From: DASRAU01 sp035638075 | GTDB taxonomy: Bacteria > Acidobacteriota > Polarisedimenticolia > Gp22-AA2 | Direction of reading: 5' to 3' | Length of the DNA stretch: 64,000 nt | NCBI GenBank assembly: GCA_035638075.1 | Contig: DASRAU010000023.1 | Location: 5,855 to 69,854 of the forward strand | Shown: positions 1 through 8,246 of the stretch, piece by piece | Layout of the letters: the number at the start of each line of letters is the position of its first letter | Position numbering within the stretch: the stretch's first letter is position 1 | The notes under the pieces: model-generated | Seen by the model: only the letters and a program-made list of their open reading frames with translations | What the model was told of the DNA's origin: nothing | The model's database searches: none | Position numbers and translations under genes: made by a program

Positions 1-1
1 C

Positions 2-1180
2 GACGGCGCGCAGCGGCTGGCGCAGCGGGTCGATCTGCTGCGCTGGCAGGTGCAGGAGATCGACGCGGCGTCGCTCGAAGCGGGGGAGCGCGAGACGCTG
101 CGCACCGAGCGGGAGCGACTGCGCCACGCCGAGCAGATCCTGCGCTCGGGGCGCGAGGCCCTCGAGGCGCTCTACGAAGGCGAAGGGGCGGCCCTGGCCC
201 GCGTCGCCGAAGGCATCCGCGCCGCGCGCGACGTGGCCCGCTTCGAGCCGGGGCTCGATTCGGATCTCGATCGGGCCGAGGCGGCTGCGTCGGAGATCGA
301 AGAGGTGGCGTTCCGGCTGCGCGACCTGACGACGCGCCTGCAGCCCGACCCGCAGCGCCTGCAGGCGGCCGACGACCGCATCCTCTTGATCGACGGGCTG
401 TTGCGCAAGTACGCGCCCGGCGCGGACGAGACCGCCATCGCGGCCTATCGCGACGCGGCCGCGGAGGAGCTCCGGAGCCTCACCGACGGCGGCGCGACCG
501 TGGCGGAGCTGGAGGAGAAGGTGGACCGGCTGCGCGCCGCCGCCCTTGCCGCCGCGCAGGGGCTGTCGCGCCGCCGGAAGAGCGCCGCCCAGGCCCTCGA
601 GCGCAAGGTGGAGCAGGAGCTCGGGAACCTGGCGATGGAGGGCACCCGCTTCGCCGTCGATCTGCGGCCGCGCCCCGGACCGGGAAGCGGACTGTGGGTC
701 GAGGGAGAAGAAGTGGCCGTTGACGCCCTGGGATACGACGTGGTGGAATTCCTTCTGTCCGCGAATCGCGGTGAGGCGCTGCGGCCGCTTCACGCGGTCG
801 CCTCGGGCGGGGAGCTGTCGCGGATCATGCTCGCCCTCGAGGTGGTCCGGCTCCGGCACGGGACGCCGCGCACGCTGGTGTTCGACGAAGTGGACGCGGG
901 GGTCGGCGGAGCGGTGGCGGAAGTGCTCGGACGGAAACTGCGCGCGCTCGCCGCCACCCACCAGGTTCTGTGCGTGACGCACCTCGCGCCGATCGCCTCG
1001 CAGGCGGATCGGCACGCGCGGGTGGCCAAGCGCACGGTCAAGGGGCGCACGGAAGCGTGGGTCGAGCCGCTCGACGCGCGCGGCCGGGTGCAGGAGCTGG
1101 CGCGCATGCTGGCCGGAGAATCGATCACGCCGTCGGCCCTCAAACATGCTGCTGCGATGCTGAAGGGCGCGGCACGATAG
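2..1180 (+). CDS. recN: DNA repair protein RecN, 5' end cut by window
   Basis: This is the C-terminal part (392 codons) of RecN, an SMC-like ATPase that helps repair double-strand breaks. The frame is open from base 2 with no stop, so the N-terminal Walker A half lies outside the window. Visible are a long Glu/Arg-rich coiled-coil region, the ABC signature SGGELSRIMLAL and the Walker B segment TLVFDEVDAGVGG, followed by the RecN-typical VTHLAPIASQADRH. It ends 5 bases before coaD. Identification is secure; the only limit is the missing 5' part. Confidence 0.95.
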   Translation, partial: DGAQRLAQRVDLLRWQVQEIDAASLEAGERETLRTERERLRHAEQILRSGREALEALYEGEGAALARVAEGIRAARDVARFEPGLDSDLDRAEAAASEIEEVAFRLRDLTTRLQPDPQRLQAADDRILLIDGLLRKYAPGADETAIAAYRDAAAEELRSLTDGGATVAELEEKVDRLRAAALAAAQGLSRRRKSAAQALERKVEQELGNLAMEGTRFAVDLRPRPGPGSGLWVEGEEVAVDALGYDVVEFLLSANRGEALRPLHAVASGGELSRIMLALEVVRLRHGTPRTLVFDEVDAGVGGAVAEVLGRKLRALAATHQVLCVTHLAPIASQADRHARVAKRTVKGRTEAWVEPLDARGRVQELARMLAGESITPSALKHAAAMLKGAAR

Positions 1181-1185
1181 TGGCG

Positions 1186-1689
1186 ATGCAGGTCACCGCG
1201 ATCTACCCGGGCACCTTCGACCCGATCACCAACGGGCACCTCGACATCATCGAGCGGGGCGTCCGTCTCTTCGATCGCGTCATCGTGGCGCTGCTGCGCA
1301 ACGCCGACAAGGAGCCGCTGCTGCCGCTCGACGAGCGGCAGGAGATCGTCCGGGCGGTGGTGGCCCGGTTCCCCAACGTCACGGTGGAGAGCTTCGACGG
1401 TCTCCTGGTGGACTACTGCCGCGCGCGCGGAGCGCGCGCCATCGTGCGGGGGCTGCGGGCCCTCTCCGATTTCGAGTACGAGCTGCAGATGGCCCTGATG
1501 AACCGCCGGCTCGAGCCGGGTGTGGAGACCGTGTTCATGATGCCGAGCGAGGCGTGGTCGTACGTCAGCAGTCGCCTGGTCAAGGAAGTGGCGCGCCTGG
1601 GAGGCGACGTCTCGGGGCTGGTGCCGAAAGAGGCGCTGCCGGCCCTCGCGGCGCTCGCCGCAAAGGCTCGCGCGGAGCGGGAGCGATGA
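1186..1689 (+). CDS. coaD: Phosphopantetheine adenylyltransferase CoaD
   Basis: CoaD transfers AMP from ATP to 4'-phosphopantetheine, the penultimate step of coenzyme A synthesis in the cytoplasm. The 167-residue protein has the usual family length. The nucleotidyltransferase motif TNGH is at residues 15-18 and the C-terminal YVSSRLVKEVA matches the family's second ATP-binding motif. The ATG at 1186 places the conserved AIYPGTFDP block at the expected distance from the N-terminus; a GTG at 1180, overlapping the recN stop, would add only two residues. It overlaps the next gene by four bases (ATGA), so translation is probably coupled. Confidence 0.95.
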   Translation: MQVTAIYPGTFDPITNGHLDIIERGVRLFDRVIVALLRNADKEPLLPLDERQEIVRAVVARFPNVTVESFDGLLVDYCRARGARAIVRGLRALSDFEYELQMALMNRRLEPGVETVFMMPSEAWSYVSSRLVKEVARLGGDVSGLVPKEALPALAALAAKARAERER

Positions 1690-2885
1690 GCGCGCCCGTC
1701 CCGCCGCCGCTGGCGCGCCGTCTCGACGTCATCAGCGTCTCGCCGACGCTCCAGGTGATGATGGAGGCGAAGCGCCTGCGCGAGCGGGGCGTGGACGTCG
1801 TCGACTTCGGCCCCGGCGAGCCGGACTTCAACACGCCGGAGAACATCAAGCGGGCCGGGCAGCAGGCGATCGCGCAGGACATGAGCCACTACGTCGAGAC
1901 CGCCGGCATCCCCGAGCTGCGCCGCGCCATCGTCGAGCGCTATCGCCGGACTTACGGCGCCGCGTGGGACGACGGCGACGTCGTCACCGGCGTCGGCGGC
2001 AAGAACGTCCTGTTCGTGCTCGCCATGGCCCTGTTCGACCCGGGCGATCGGGTGGCGATCTACGCGCTGTACTGGGTGTCGTTCCCCGAGCAGGTGAAGC
2101 TGTGCGGCGCCGAGCCGGTCATCCTGCCGTGCGAGGAGACCGACGCCGGGCCGATCCCGCGCGCCAGCGCGCTCGAGCCGCACCGCGGGCGCCTGAAGGC
2201 GATCCTGCTCAACTCGCCGTGCAATCCGAGCGGCGCCGTCATCCCGGCCGACGAGGTGCAGCGCTTCGCCGCCTTCGCCGCGGCGGAATCGACGTACCTC
2301 GTGAGCGACGAGACCTACGACGCGTTCACGTACAGCGGCGCGTACGCCTCCTTCGCGGCGCACAAGGAACGGCTCGCCGACCGGCTGGTGCTGGTGAACT
2401 CGCTGTCGAAGACCTACGCCATGACCGGCTGGCGCGTCGGCTACGCCCTGGCGCCGCGTCCGATCGCCGACGCCATGAAGAAGGTGCAGTCGCACGACGC
2501 CACCCACACTGCGGTCGTGGCCCAGGCGGCGGCGCGCGAGGCGCTCTCCGGCGCGCAGGACTCGGTCGCCTCGATGCGCGAGGAGTACCGGCGGCGGCGC
2601 GACGAGCTGGTGCCGGCCCTCAACCGCCTGCGCGGCATCCGGTGCCCCCTTCCGGGCGGCGCGTTCTACGTCTTTCCCGACGTGCGCGGCGCCATGGAGA
2701 CGCTCGGCTGCGCCACCTCGATCGACTTCGCGAAGCGCCTGATGACCGATGCGGCGATCGCCGTCGTTCCCGGGGAGGCGTTCGGCGTCCCCGGGCGCGT
2801 CCGGATGTCCTACGCCCTGGCTCCCGAGCGGATGCGCGAAGGGCTGACGCGGCTGCGGAAGCTCCTCGGAGAAACCACGGCGTGA
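1686..2885 (+). CDS. Class I/II aminotransferase, aspartate aminotransferase-like
   Basis: This 399-residue protein is a PLP-dependent fold type I aminotransferase of the AspB/AspC group. The PLP-binding lysine is Lys242 in SLSKTYAMTGWRVGY, and NSPCNPSGAVIP and SDETYDAFTY are the other cofactor-contacting blocks. Aspartate/2-oxoglutarate transamination is the most likely reaction, but related enzymes use aromatic acids, glutamate-prephenate or methionine, and specificity cannot be read here. Start and stop overlap both neighbours by four bases, so it belongs to the recN-coaD-nfeD transcription unit. Confidence 0.85.
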   Translation: MSAPVPPPLARRLDVISVSPTLQVMMEAKRLRERGVDVVDFGPGEPDFNTPENIKRAGQQAIAQDMSHYVETAGIPELRRAIVERYRRTYGAAWDDGDVVTGVGGKNVLFVLAMALFDPGDRVAIYALYWVSFPEQVKLCGAEPVILPCEETDAGPIPRASALEPHRGRLKAILLNSPCNPSGAVIPADEVQRFAAFAAAESTYLVSDETYDAFTYSGAYASFAAHKERLADRLVLVNSLSKTYAMTGWRVGYALAPRPIADAMKKVQSHDATHTAVVAQAAAREALSGAQDSVASMREEYRRRRDELVPALNRLRGIRCPLPGGAFYVFPDVRGAMETLGCATSIDFAKRLMTDAAIAVVPGEAFGVPGRVRMSYALAPERMREGLTRLRKLLGETTA

Positions 2886-4237
2886 TCCGCCGCGCCCCCT
2901 CGCGCGCCTGGACGCGCGGCGCCGCGGGTCTGCTCGCGGTTTTCTGCGCTTGCGTCGCGGCCGGACCGGCAACGCCCGCGGCGACCGCCGCCCCGCACGC
3001 CGCGACGGGCGGCCCGGCGGTGTACACGGTGACACTCGACGACGTCATCCATCCACTGTCGGCCCGCTATTTCCGGGATTCGCTGCAGCGGGCGGAGCAC
3101 GAAGGGGCGGCCCTCTTCATCCTGAAGCTCGACACGCCGGGCGGTCTCATGGACTCGATGGAGGACATGATCAACCGCATGACCCACGCCCGCGTGCCGG
3201 TGGTCGTCTTCGTGCACGGCACCAAGGCGGCGTCGGCCGGATTCTTCCTGACCATCGCGGCGGACGTGGCGGTGATGGCGCCTGGGACGCGCTTCGGCGC
3301 GGCGCACCCGGTCCTCGCCATCGGCGACATCCCCGCCGACTCGCCGATGGCGGCGAAGGTCGAGAACGACGCGGCCGCCTACGTGCGCTCGATCGCGACC
3401 AACCGGCATCGCAACGCGGTCGAGGCGGAGAAGGCGGTGCGCGAGAGCCGGGCCTTCACCGAGCAGGAGGCGCTCAAGCTCGGGCTCATCGATTTCATCG
3501 CGAAGGATGAAGCGGAGATCGTCGCGAAGCTCGACGGGCGCCCCATCCGGCGCTTCTCGGGAGACACCGTCACCATCGACCTGAAGGACGCGCGCGTCGT
3601 GTCGCTCGACATGAGCCGCCGCGACCGGTTCCTGAAGGTGCTGGCCAACCCGACGCTCGCGGCGCTGCTGCTGTTCGCCGGGATCCTCGGGCTTTACATC
3701 GAGTTCACCCACCCGGGGCTCATCGCGCCGGGGCTCATCGGCGCCATCTGCCTGGTGCTGTTCGTCTTCGCCAGCCAGATGCTGCCGATCAACTGGATCG
3801 GCGTGGCGCTGGTGGTGCTCGGGTGCGTGCTGTTCCTGCTCGAGCTCAAGGTGATCAGCCACGGGGCCCTGGCGGGAGGCGGCATCGTCTGTCTCGTCCT
3901 CGGCGCGCTCATCCTCTTCCCGAACTCGCCCGAGGTGCCGGGGTGGCGGGCGGCGCGGCTGCTCATCCTGGCGGTCGCGGCCGGCGTCGGGTCGATCATG
4001 GCGATCCTGTCGATCCTCGTCACCCGCATCTGGCGGCTCAAGCCGCTGACCGGGGCGAGCGGGCTCATGGACGAGCGCGGCACGGCGCTGACCGATCTCG
4101 AGCCCGACGGGCGGGTGTTCGTGCACGGCGAGTCCTGGAACGCGCGCGCCGCGACGCGCATCGCCAAGGGGGCCAGGGTGCGGGTGACGGGCGTGCACGA
4201 CCTGGTGCTGGATGTGGACGAGGTCCGCGGCTCGTGA
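2882..4237 (+). CDS. NfeD-type membrane-bound serine protease
   Basis: This 451-residue protein matches full-length NfeD (1510-N type). It has a signal peptide of about 35 residues, a ClpP-like protease domain (about 50-240), several membrane segments (about 255-360) and a soluble C-terminal OB-fold domain. The likely nucleophile is Ser118 in KAASAGFF, and SRAFTEQEALKLGLIDFIA is the usual end of the protease domain. In characterised homologues the partner is the slipin encoded downstream, whose C-terminal region is cleaved. The GTG start overlaps the preceding TGA, and no other start precedes the signal peptide. Confidence 0.9.
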   Translation: MIRRAPSRAWTRGAAGLLAVFCACVAAGPATPAATAAPHAATGGPAVYTVTLDDVIHPLSARYFRDSLQRAEHEGAALFILKLDTPGGLMDSMEDMINRMTHARVPVVVFVHGTKAASAGFFLTIAADVAVMAPGTRFGAAHPVLAIGDIPADSPMAAKVENDAAAYVRSIATNRHRNAVEAEKAVRESRAFTEQEALKLGLIDFIAKDEAEIVAKLDGRPIRRFSGDTVTIDLKDARVVSLDMSRRDRFLKVLANPTLAALLLFAGILGLYIEFTHPGLIAPGLIGAICLVLFVFASQMLPINWIGVALVVLGCVLFLLELKVISHGALAGGGIVCLVLGALILFPNSPEVPGWRAARLLILAVAAGVGSIMAILSILVTRIWRLKPLTGASGLMDERGTALTDLEPDGRVFVHGESWNARAATRIAKGARVRVTGVHDLVLDVDEVRGS

Positions 4238-4274
4238 GGCGGACGGGCGCTTCGGTTCAAGAGAGGGAGGCGTG

Positions 4275-5045
4275 ATGCCGATCCTGGGTGGCGTTCCGGT
4301 GGTGATCCTGGCGGTCGCCTTCTGGCTGTTCCTGAGCGTCAAGATCCTCAACGAGTACGAGCGGGGCGTCGTCTTCCGCCTCGGGCGCCTGCTGCCGCAG
4401 CCGGCCGGGCCGGGGATCGTCATCGTCGCCTTTCCCATCGACCGGATGGTGCGCATCTCGCAGCGGGTGGTGGTGCACGACGTTCCGCCGCAGGATGTCA
4501 TCACCCGCGACAACGTCTCGGTGAAGGTGAACGCGGTCGTCTATTACCGCGTCGTGGACTCGCGCCGGGCGGTCGTCGAGGTCGAGCAGTACCACTACGC
4601 CACGTCCCAGCTGGCGCAGACGACCCTGCGATCGGTGCTCGGCCAGGTCGAGCTGGACGACCTGCTGAGCAAGCGCGAGCACCTCAACGCGGAGCTGCAG
4701 CAGATCCTCGACCGGCACACCGATCCCTGGGGGATCAAGGTCTCGGCGGTCGAGGTCAAGCACGTCGACCTGCCTCCGGAGATGCAGCGCGCCATGGCGA
4801 AGCAGGCGGAGGCGGAGCGCGAGAAGCGCGCCAAGATCATCCACGCCGACGGCGAGCTGCAGGCGTCGGCGTCGCTCGCCAAGGCGGCGAACATCTTCTC
4901 GGAGAACCCGACGACGCTGCAGCTGCGGTACCTGCAGACGCTCACCGAGATCGCCACCGAGAAGAACTCCACCATCATCTTCCCGATGCCGATCGACATC
5001 TTCGACGTGCTGCGCCGCGCCGTGTCGTCGCGAGGAGGCGCGTGA
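4275..5045 (+). CDS. Slipin, stomatin-like SPFH membrane protein
   Basis: A 256-residue stomatin/prohibitin-family protein. An N-terminal hydrophobic segment (residues about 5-23) is followed by the slipin signature NEYERGVVFRLGR, the SPFH domain and a coiled coil rich in Glu, Lys and Ala. Slipins form membrane-associated ring oligomers and are genetically coupled to NfeD, which is the gene immediately upstream. The ATG at 4275 is preceded by a strong ribosome-binding site GAGAGGGAGG at 4261-4270. An in-frame GTG at 4272 is possible but lies too close to that site. Confidence 0.93.
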   Translation: MPILGGVPVVILAVAFWLFLSVKILNEYERGVVFRLGRLLPQPAGPGIVIVAFPIDRMVRISQRVVVHDVPPQDVITRDNVSVKVNAVVYYRVVDSRRAVVEVEQYHYATSQLAQTTLRSVLGQVELDDLLSKREHLNAELQQILDRHTDPWGIKVSAVEVKHVDLPPEMQRAMAKQAEAEREKRAKIIHADGELQASASLAKAANIFSENPTTLQLRYLQTLTEIATEKNSTIIFPMPIDIFDVLRRAVSSRGGA

Positions 5046-6091
5046 GCGACGACCCGGCCGCTCTCGCCGAGCAGCTCGAGACGGCGCGGCGGGCCCTCGA
5101 GGTGTGCCGGTGCATCGACACGGCGGCCGCGGCCGACGCGTTCCTGCGCGGCGCCGTGGCGCAGAGCCGCCTCCCGGTCGGATTGCTGTACCTCTACGAC
5201 GCCGAGAGCGACATGTTCCGCCTGGCGGTGAGCACCCTCCCGGAGGGATCGCCGCAGCGGGACGAGCTGGCCGCGCTCGATCTCGCGGCGCTGCGGCGGC
5301 CCGGACCGGCCGAGGCCTGGGATTCGCTGGTCGCGCCGCCGCCGGCGCCGCTCGATGTCCTGCGCTGCGATCCGATCCTGGCGGTGCCGCTGCACGGCGG
5401 CGGGCGGCTCCTCGGCATGCTGCTGCTCGGGGGGCCGGGGGGAGGCGCGGCCCGGCCCGAGCCGCTGGTGCGGCTGCGGCGGCTCCTCCCCGAGATGCTC
5501 CCCGGCCTGGTCAACGCGCACCGCGTGCAGCAGTACCGCGACCTCGTCATCAAGGACGACCAGAGCGACTGCTACAACCGGCGCTTCTTCGATCGTTGCC
5601 TGTCGGAGGAGGTGTACCGCGCGCAGCGTTACGGCCAGGCGCTGTCGCTGGTGTTCCTCGATCTCGACAACCTGAAGCAGGTGAACGCGCGTCACGGGCA
5701 CGGCGCCGGCTCGCGCACGGTGCGCGAGGTGTCGCGGCGCCTGCTCGGGACCATCCGCGGCAGCGACCGGGCGTTCCGCTACGGCGGCGACGAGTTCTGC
5801 CTCGTGCTGCCGGCGACCGACCTGGCCGGCGCGCGCGAGCTGTGTGAGCGCCTGCGCACCGCCATCGGCGACAAGCCGTTCGTCGTGGACAGCGCGACGC
5901 ACCTGAAGGTGACCGCCTCGTTCGGCATCGCCACCTACCCTCTGCACGCCCGCACCAGTCTCGGTCTCATCAAGTGCGCCGACGAGGCCATGCAGACCGC
6001 CAAAGGCGCGGGAAAGAACCTGGTCTTCGTCGCCGGCGAGCGTCTCCCGTCGCCGAGCCCGCGCGCCCAGGCGGTCGGGGAGGGAAGCTGA
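5042..6091 (+). CDS. GAF-like/GGDEF diguanylate cyclase
   Basis: This 349-residue cytoplasmic protein joins a GAF-like sensor region (about 1-160) to a GGDEF domain (about 175-330). The active-site GGDEF is intact at 248-252, predicting synthesis of cyclic di-GMP from GTP. An RGSD tetrad at 239-242 lies exactly five residues upstream, which is the inhibitory I-site, so product feedback is expected. The GTG start overlaps the slipin stop by four bases, and the stop shares one base with the next start. The ligand of the sensor region cannot be deduced. Confidence 0.9.
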   Translation: MSDDPAALAEQLETARRALEVCRCIDTAAAADAFLRGAVAQSRLPVGLLYLYDAESDMFRLAVSTLPEGSPQRDELAALDLAALRRPGPAEAWDSLVAPPPAPLDVLRCDPILAVPLHGGGRLLGMLLLGGPGGGAARPEPLVRLRRLLPEMLPGLVNAHRVQQYRDLVIKDDQSDCYNRRFFDRCLSEEVYRAQRYGQALSLVFLDLDNLKQVNARHGHGAGSRTVREVSRRLLGTIRGSDRAFRYGGDEFCLVLPATDLAGARELCERLRTAIGDKPFVVDSATHLKVTASFGIATYPLHARTSLGLIKCADEAMQTAKGAGKNLVFVAGERLPSPSPRAQAVGEGS

Positions 6092-6573
6092 TGGCGCGCC
6101 GGGTGCGCGGCCCGATTCTCGCCGTGCTCGTGACGAGCGGACTGCTGCTCGCGGGCGCCCGCTACGTCGGCGGCGTGGCCGCGAAGCGCGTCGCCTCCGG
6201 ACGCGGAGCGACCGCGGTGCAGAAGGCGACGGCCGTCCCGGATCTCACGTTCTACAGCAAGCTGGGGGACGCGCCGCCCGCGAAGGGGCCGGCGCCGGAG
6301 AACGCCCTGCGTCCCGCGCCGGGGGACCTGGTTCCGGCCTCGGGGATCTTCGTGGTCCAGGTGCTCGGCAGCGCCGACGAGACCAGGGCCAGGCAGGTGC
6401 GCGATCGCCTCGCGTCACACGGCTTCCCCGCCGCCGCGATCCAGGACGACGGTGGAAGGTGGAAGGTGCGCGTCGGGCGCTGGAAGGAGCGCGGTCCCGC
6501 CGACGCCATGGCCGATCGCATCCGCAAGTCCCTCGGCCTCCAGACCTGGGTGCTCCGCGAAGGCGAGCGATAG
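6091..6573 (+). CDS. Membrane-anchored SPOR-domain protein
   Basis: A 160-residue protein with one N-terminal membrane segment (about residues 8-25), a Pro/Ala-rich linker and a C-terminal SPOR-like domain (about 83-155: FVVQVLGSADETRARQVRDRL, then WKVRVGRWKERGPADAMA). SPOR domains bind denuded septal peptidoglycan, so a periplasmic role at division or pole sites is plausible. It starts one base inside the stop of the cyclase gene. It carries no catalytic domain, and its partners are unknown. Confidence 0.8.
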   Translation: MARRVRGPILAVLVTSGLLLAGARYVGGVAAKRVASGRGATAVQKATAVPDLTFYSKLGDAPPAKGPAPENALRPAPGDLVPASGIFVVQVLGSADETRARQVRDRLASHGFPAAAIQDDGGRWKVRVGRWKERGPADAMADRIRKSLGLQTWVLREGER

Positions 6574-6595
6574 CGTCGATGACAGAAGGAGAGAG

Positions 6596-8236
6596 ATGAG
6601 CCAGACCATGCGCCGTCACGACACGCCGCGCCTCCTGGGGGAGCTCCTGCTCGAGGCGGGGGTCGTGAACGGCGCCGGATTGCGGGCGGGGCTCGAAGCG
6701 CAGCGCCTCGGCGGGGGACGACTCGGCTGGCATCTCATGCGGTTGGGCGAAGTGGTGCCGGTCGGGTTCCATCTCTTCCTCGACACGCACCTCGAGGGGA
6801 TGCGCCCCGACCTGATGGAGTCGCTGCGATCGGGCGAGGCGGCGGGAATGATCCCCGCGCCGCTGGCGCATCATTACCGGATGATGCCGGTGCGCGACGA
6901 CGGCGGGACGCTCGAGATCGCGCTCGGGCACGCCGACCACCGCGGTCTCCTGCCGGCGGTCGAGGCGCTGACCGGGCGGCGCGTCGAGCCGATCATCTGC
7001 CCTCCGTCGTTCCTCGCCGAATCGATCGCGCGTCATTATCCGGCGGAGGTCGAACCCGGCGTGCTGTTCCGTGCCGCCGGCGAGGCCGAGCTCGTGGTGC
7101 GCGCGGCGCGCCGCGGCATCGCCCCTGCCGACATCGAGGCGCTGCGGCCGTCCGCCCCCGCGTCGGAATGGCTGCGCGCGCTTCTCGCGCTCGGGCTGCG
7201 GCGCCGGGCGCGCCTGCTGGCGATCGAGCCGGCTCGCCAGGGCGGCCGCCTGCGTCTCGAGACCGACGAAGGAGAAGACGGCCTCGATCTTCCCGAGGGC
7301 CCGCTCGCATCCGTCGCCGCGCTCGTGGACGGCCTGTCGGGGGCCGCGGCGCGCGGCCAGCTCCTGCCGCGTGAAGGCCGCTTCACGGCGTTCGACGAAG
7401 GGCGCCGGGTCGTCGTCAGCGCCCTGTCGCTGCCGGGGCTGCACGGCCGGACGACGCTCCTGCACCTGCGGGAAGAGAAGATCCTCGACCCGACACCGCT
7501 GCAGCACGCGCGCGCCCTGCCGGCGCTGGTGAGCGCCGTCGAGACCCTGGCATCGGAGCGCCGGGGACTGCTCGTCCTCGCCGGGACCGGGCCGTCGGAA
7601 TGGAACTCGGCGCTCCTCGCGGTGCTCGGACTCCTGGGCGATCGGCTGCCGCGCCGCGATGTGCGCGGCGGCTGGGACGAGCCGGCCCCGGTCTCCCTCG
7701 AGAGCGCGGCCGACCTGCTGGTGGTCGCCACGCCCTGGGACGAGTCGCTGGCGCCGGCGCTCGAGGCGGAGGCTTCGAAGCGCGTCGTGCTGGCCGCCTG
7801 CGATGCGGGCAACGCCTTCCGCGCCGCGGGTGCCCTGGCCCAGGGTCGGGTCGGCCGCATGGCGCGCAGCGCCCCGGCGGGGATCCTCGCCGCTCGCCAC
7901 CTCGAGTCAGTCTGCGCAGTCTGCCGCCGCCCGTTCGACTTCGGCGACCTGCTCGACCTCGTGCCGGAGGCGGGCGCGGCGCGGTCCGGCTCCTACGCCA
8001 CCGCTCCCGGATGCGACGCCTGCCGCGGCTCGGGCCGGCTCGAACGGGTGCGCGTCCTCGAGTACCTGCCGCTCGACCGCCAGGATCTCCTGCGTCCGGG
8101 CCGGCGCGCAGCTCTGCGCGACCGGCAGGCGGAGGCGCGCCGGCCGACGCTGCTCGACGCGGTCCTCAGCGAAGCGGCGGACGGCCGCGTCGACGTGCGC
8201 GAGGTGATGCGCCTGCTCGTGCACGAGCCGCGCTAG
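6596..8236 (+). CDS. GspE/PilB-like protein with degenerate ATPase domain
   Basis: This 546-residue protein has the layout of type II secretion/type IV pilus assembly ATPases: an N-terminal MshEN/GspE-N-like region (about 10-150) and a C-terminal core with the zinc tetracysteine (C440, C443, C473, C476) followed by GSGRLERVRVLEYLPL. The Walker A position reads GTGPSEWN (330-337) and lacks the GKS/T, the Walker B GE is replaced in the stretch ADLLVVATPWD, and the His box is lost. ATP hydrolysis is therefore very unlikely. I infer a regulatory or structural relative of a true PilB/GspE encoded elsewhere. The ATG is preceded by AGAAGGAGAG. Confidence 0.8.
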   Translation: MSQTMRRHDTPRLLGELLLEAGVVNGAGLRAGLEAQRLGGGRLGWHLMRLGEVVPVGFHLFLDTHLEGMRPDLMESLRSGEAAGMIPAPLAHHYRMMPVRDDGGTLEIALGHADHRGLLPAVEALTGRRVEPIICPPSFLAESIARHYPAEVEPGVLFRAAGEAELVVRAARRGIAPADIEALRPSAPASEWLRALLALGLRRRARLLAIEPARQGGRLRLETDEGEDGLDLPEGPLASVAALVDGLSGAAARGQLLPREGRFTAFDEGRRVVVSALSLPGLHGRTTLLHLREEKILDPTPLQHARALPALVSAVETLASERRGLLVLAGTGPSEWNSALLAVLGLLGDRLPRRDVRGGWDEPAPVSLESAADLLVVATPWDESLAPALEAEASKRVVLAACDAGNAFRAAGALAQGRVGRMARSAPAGILAARHLESVCAVCRRPFDFGDLLDLVPEAGAARSGSYATAPGCDACRGSGRLERVRVLEYLPLDRQDLLRPGRRAALRDRQAEARRPTLLDAVLSEAADGRVDVREVMRLLVHEPR

Positions 8237-8246
8237 GAGCACGACA

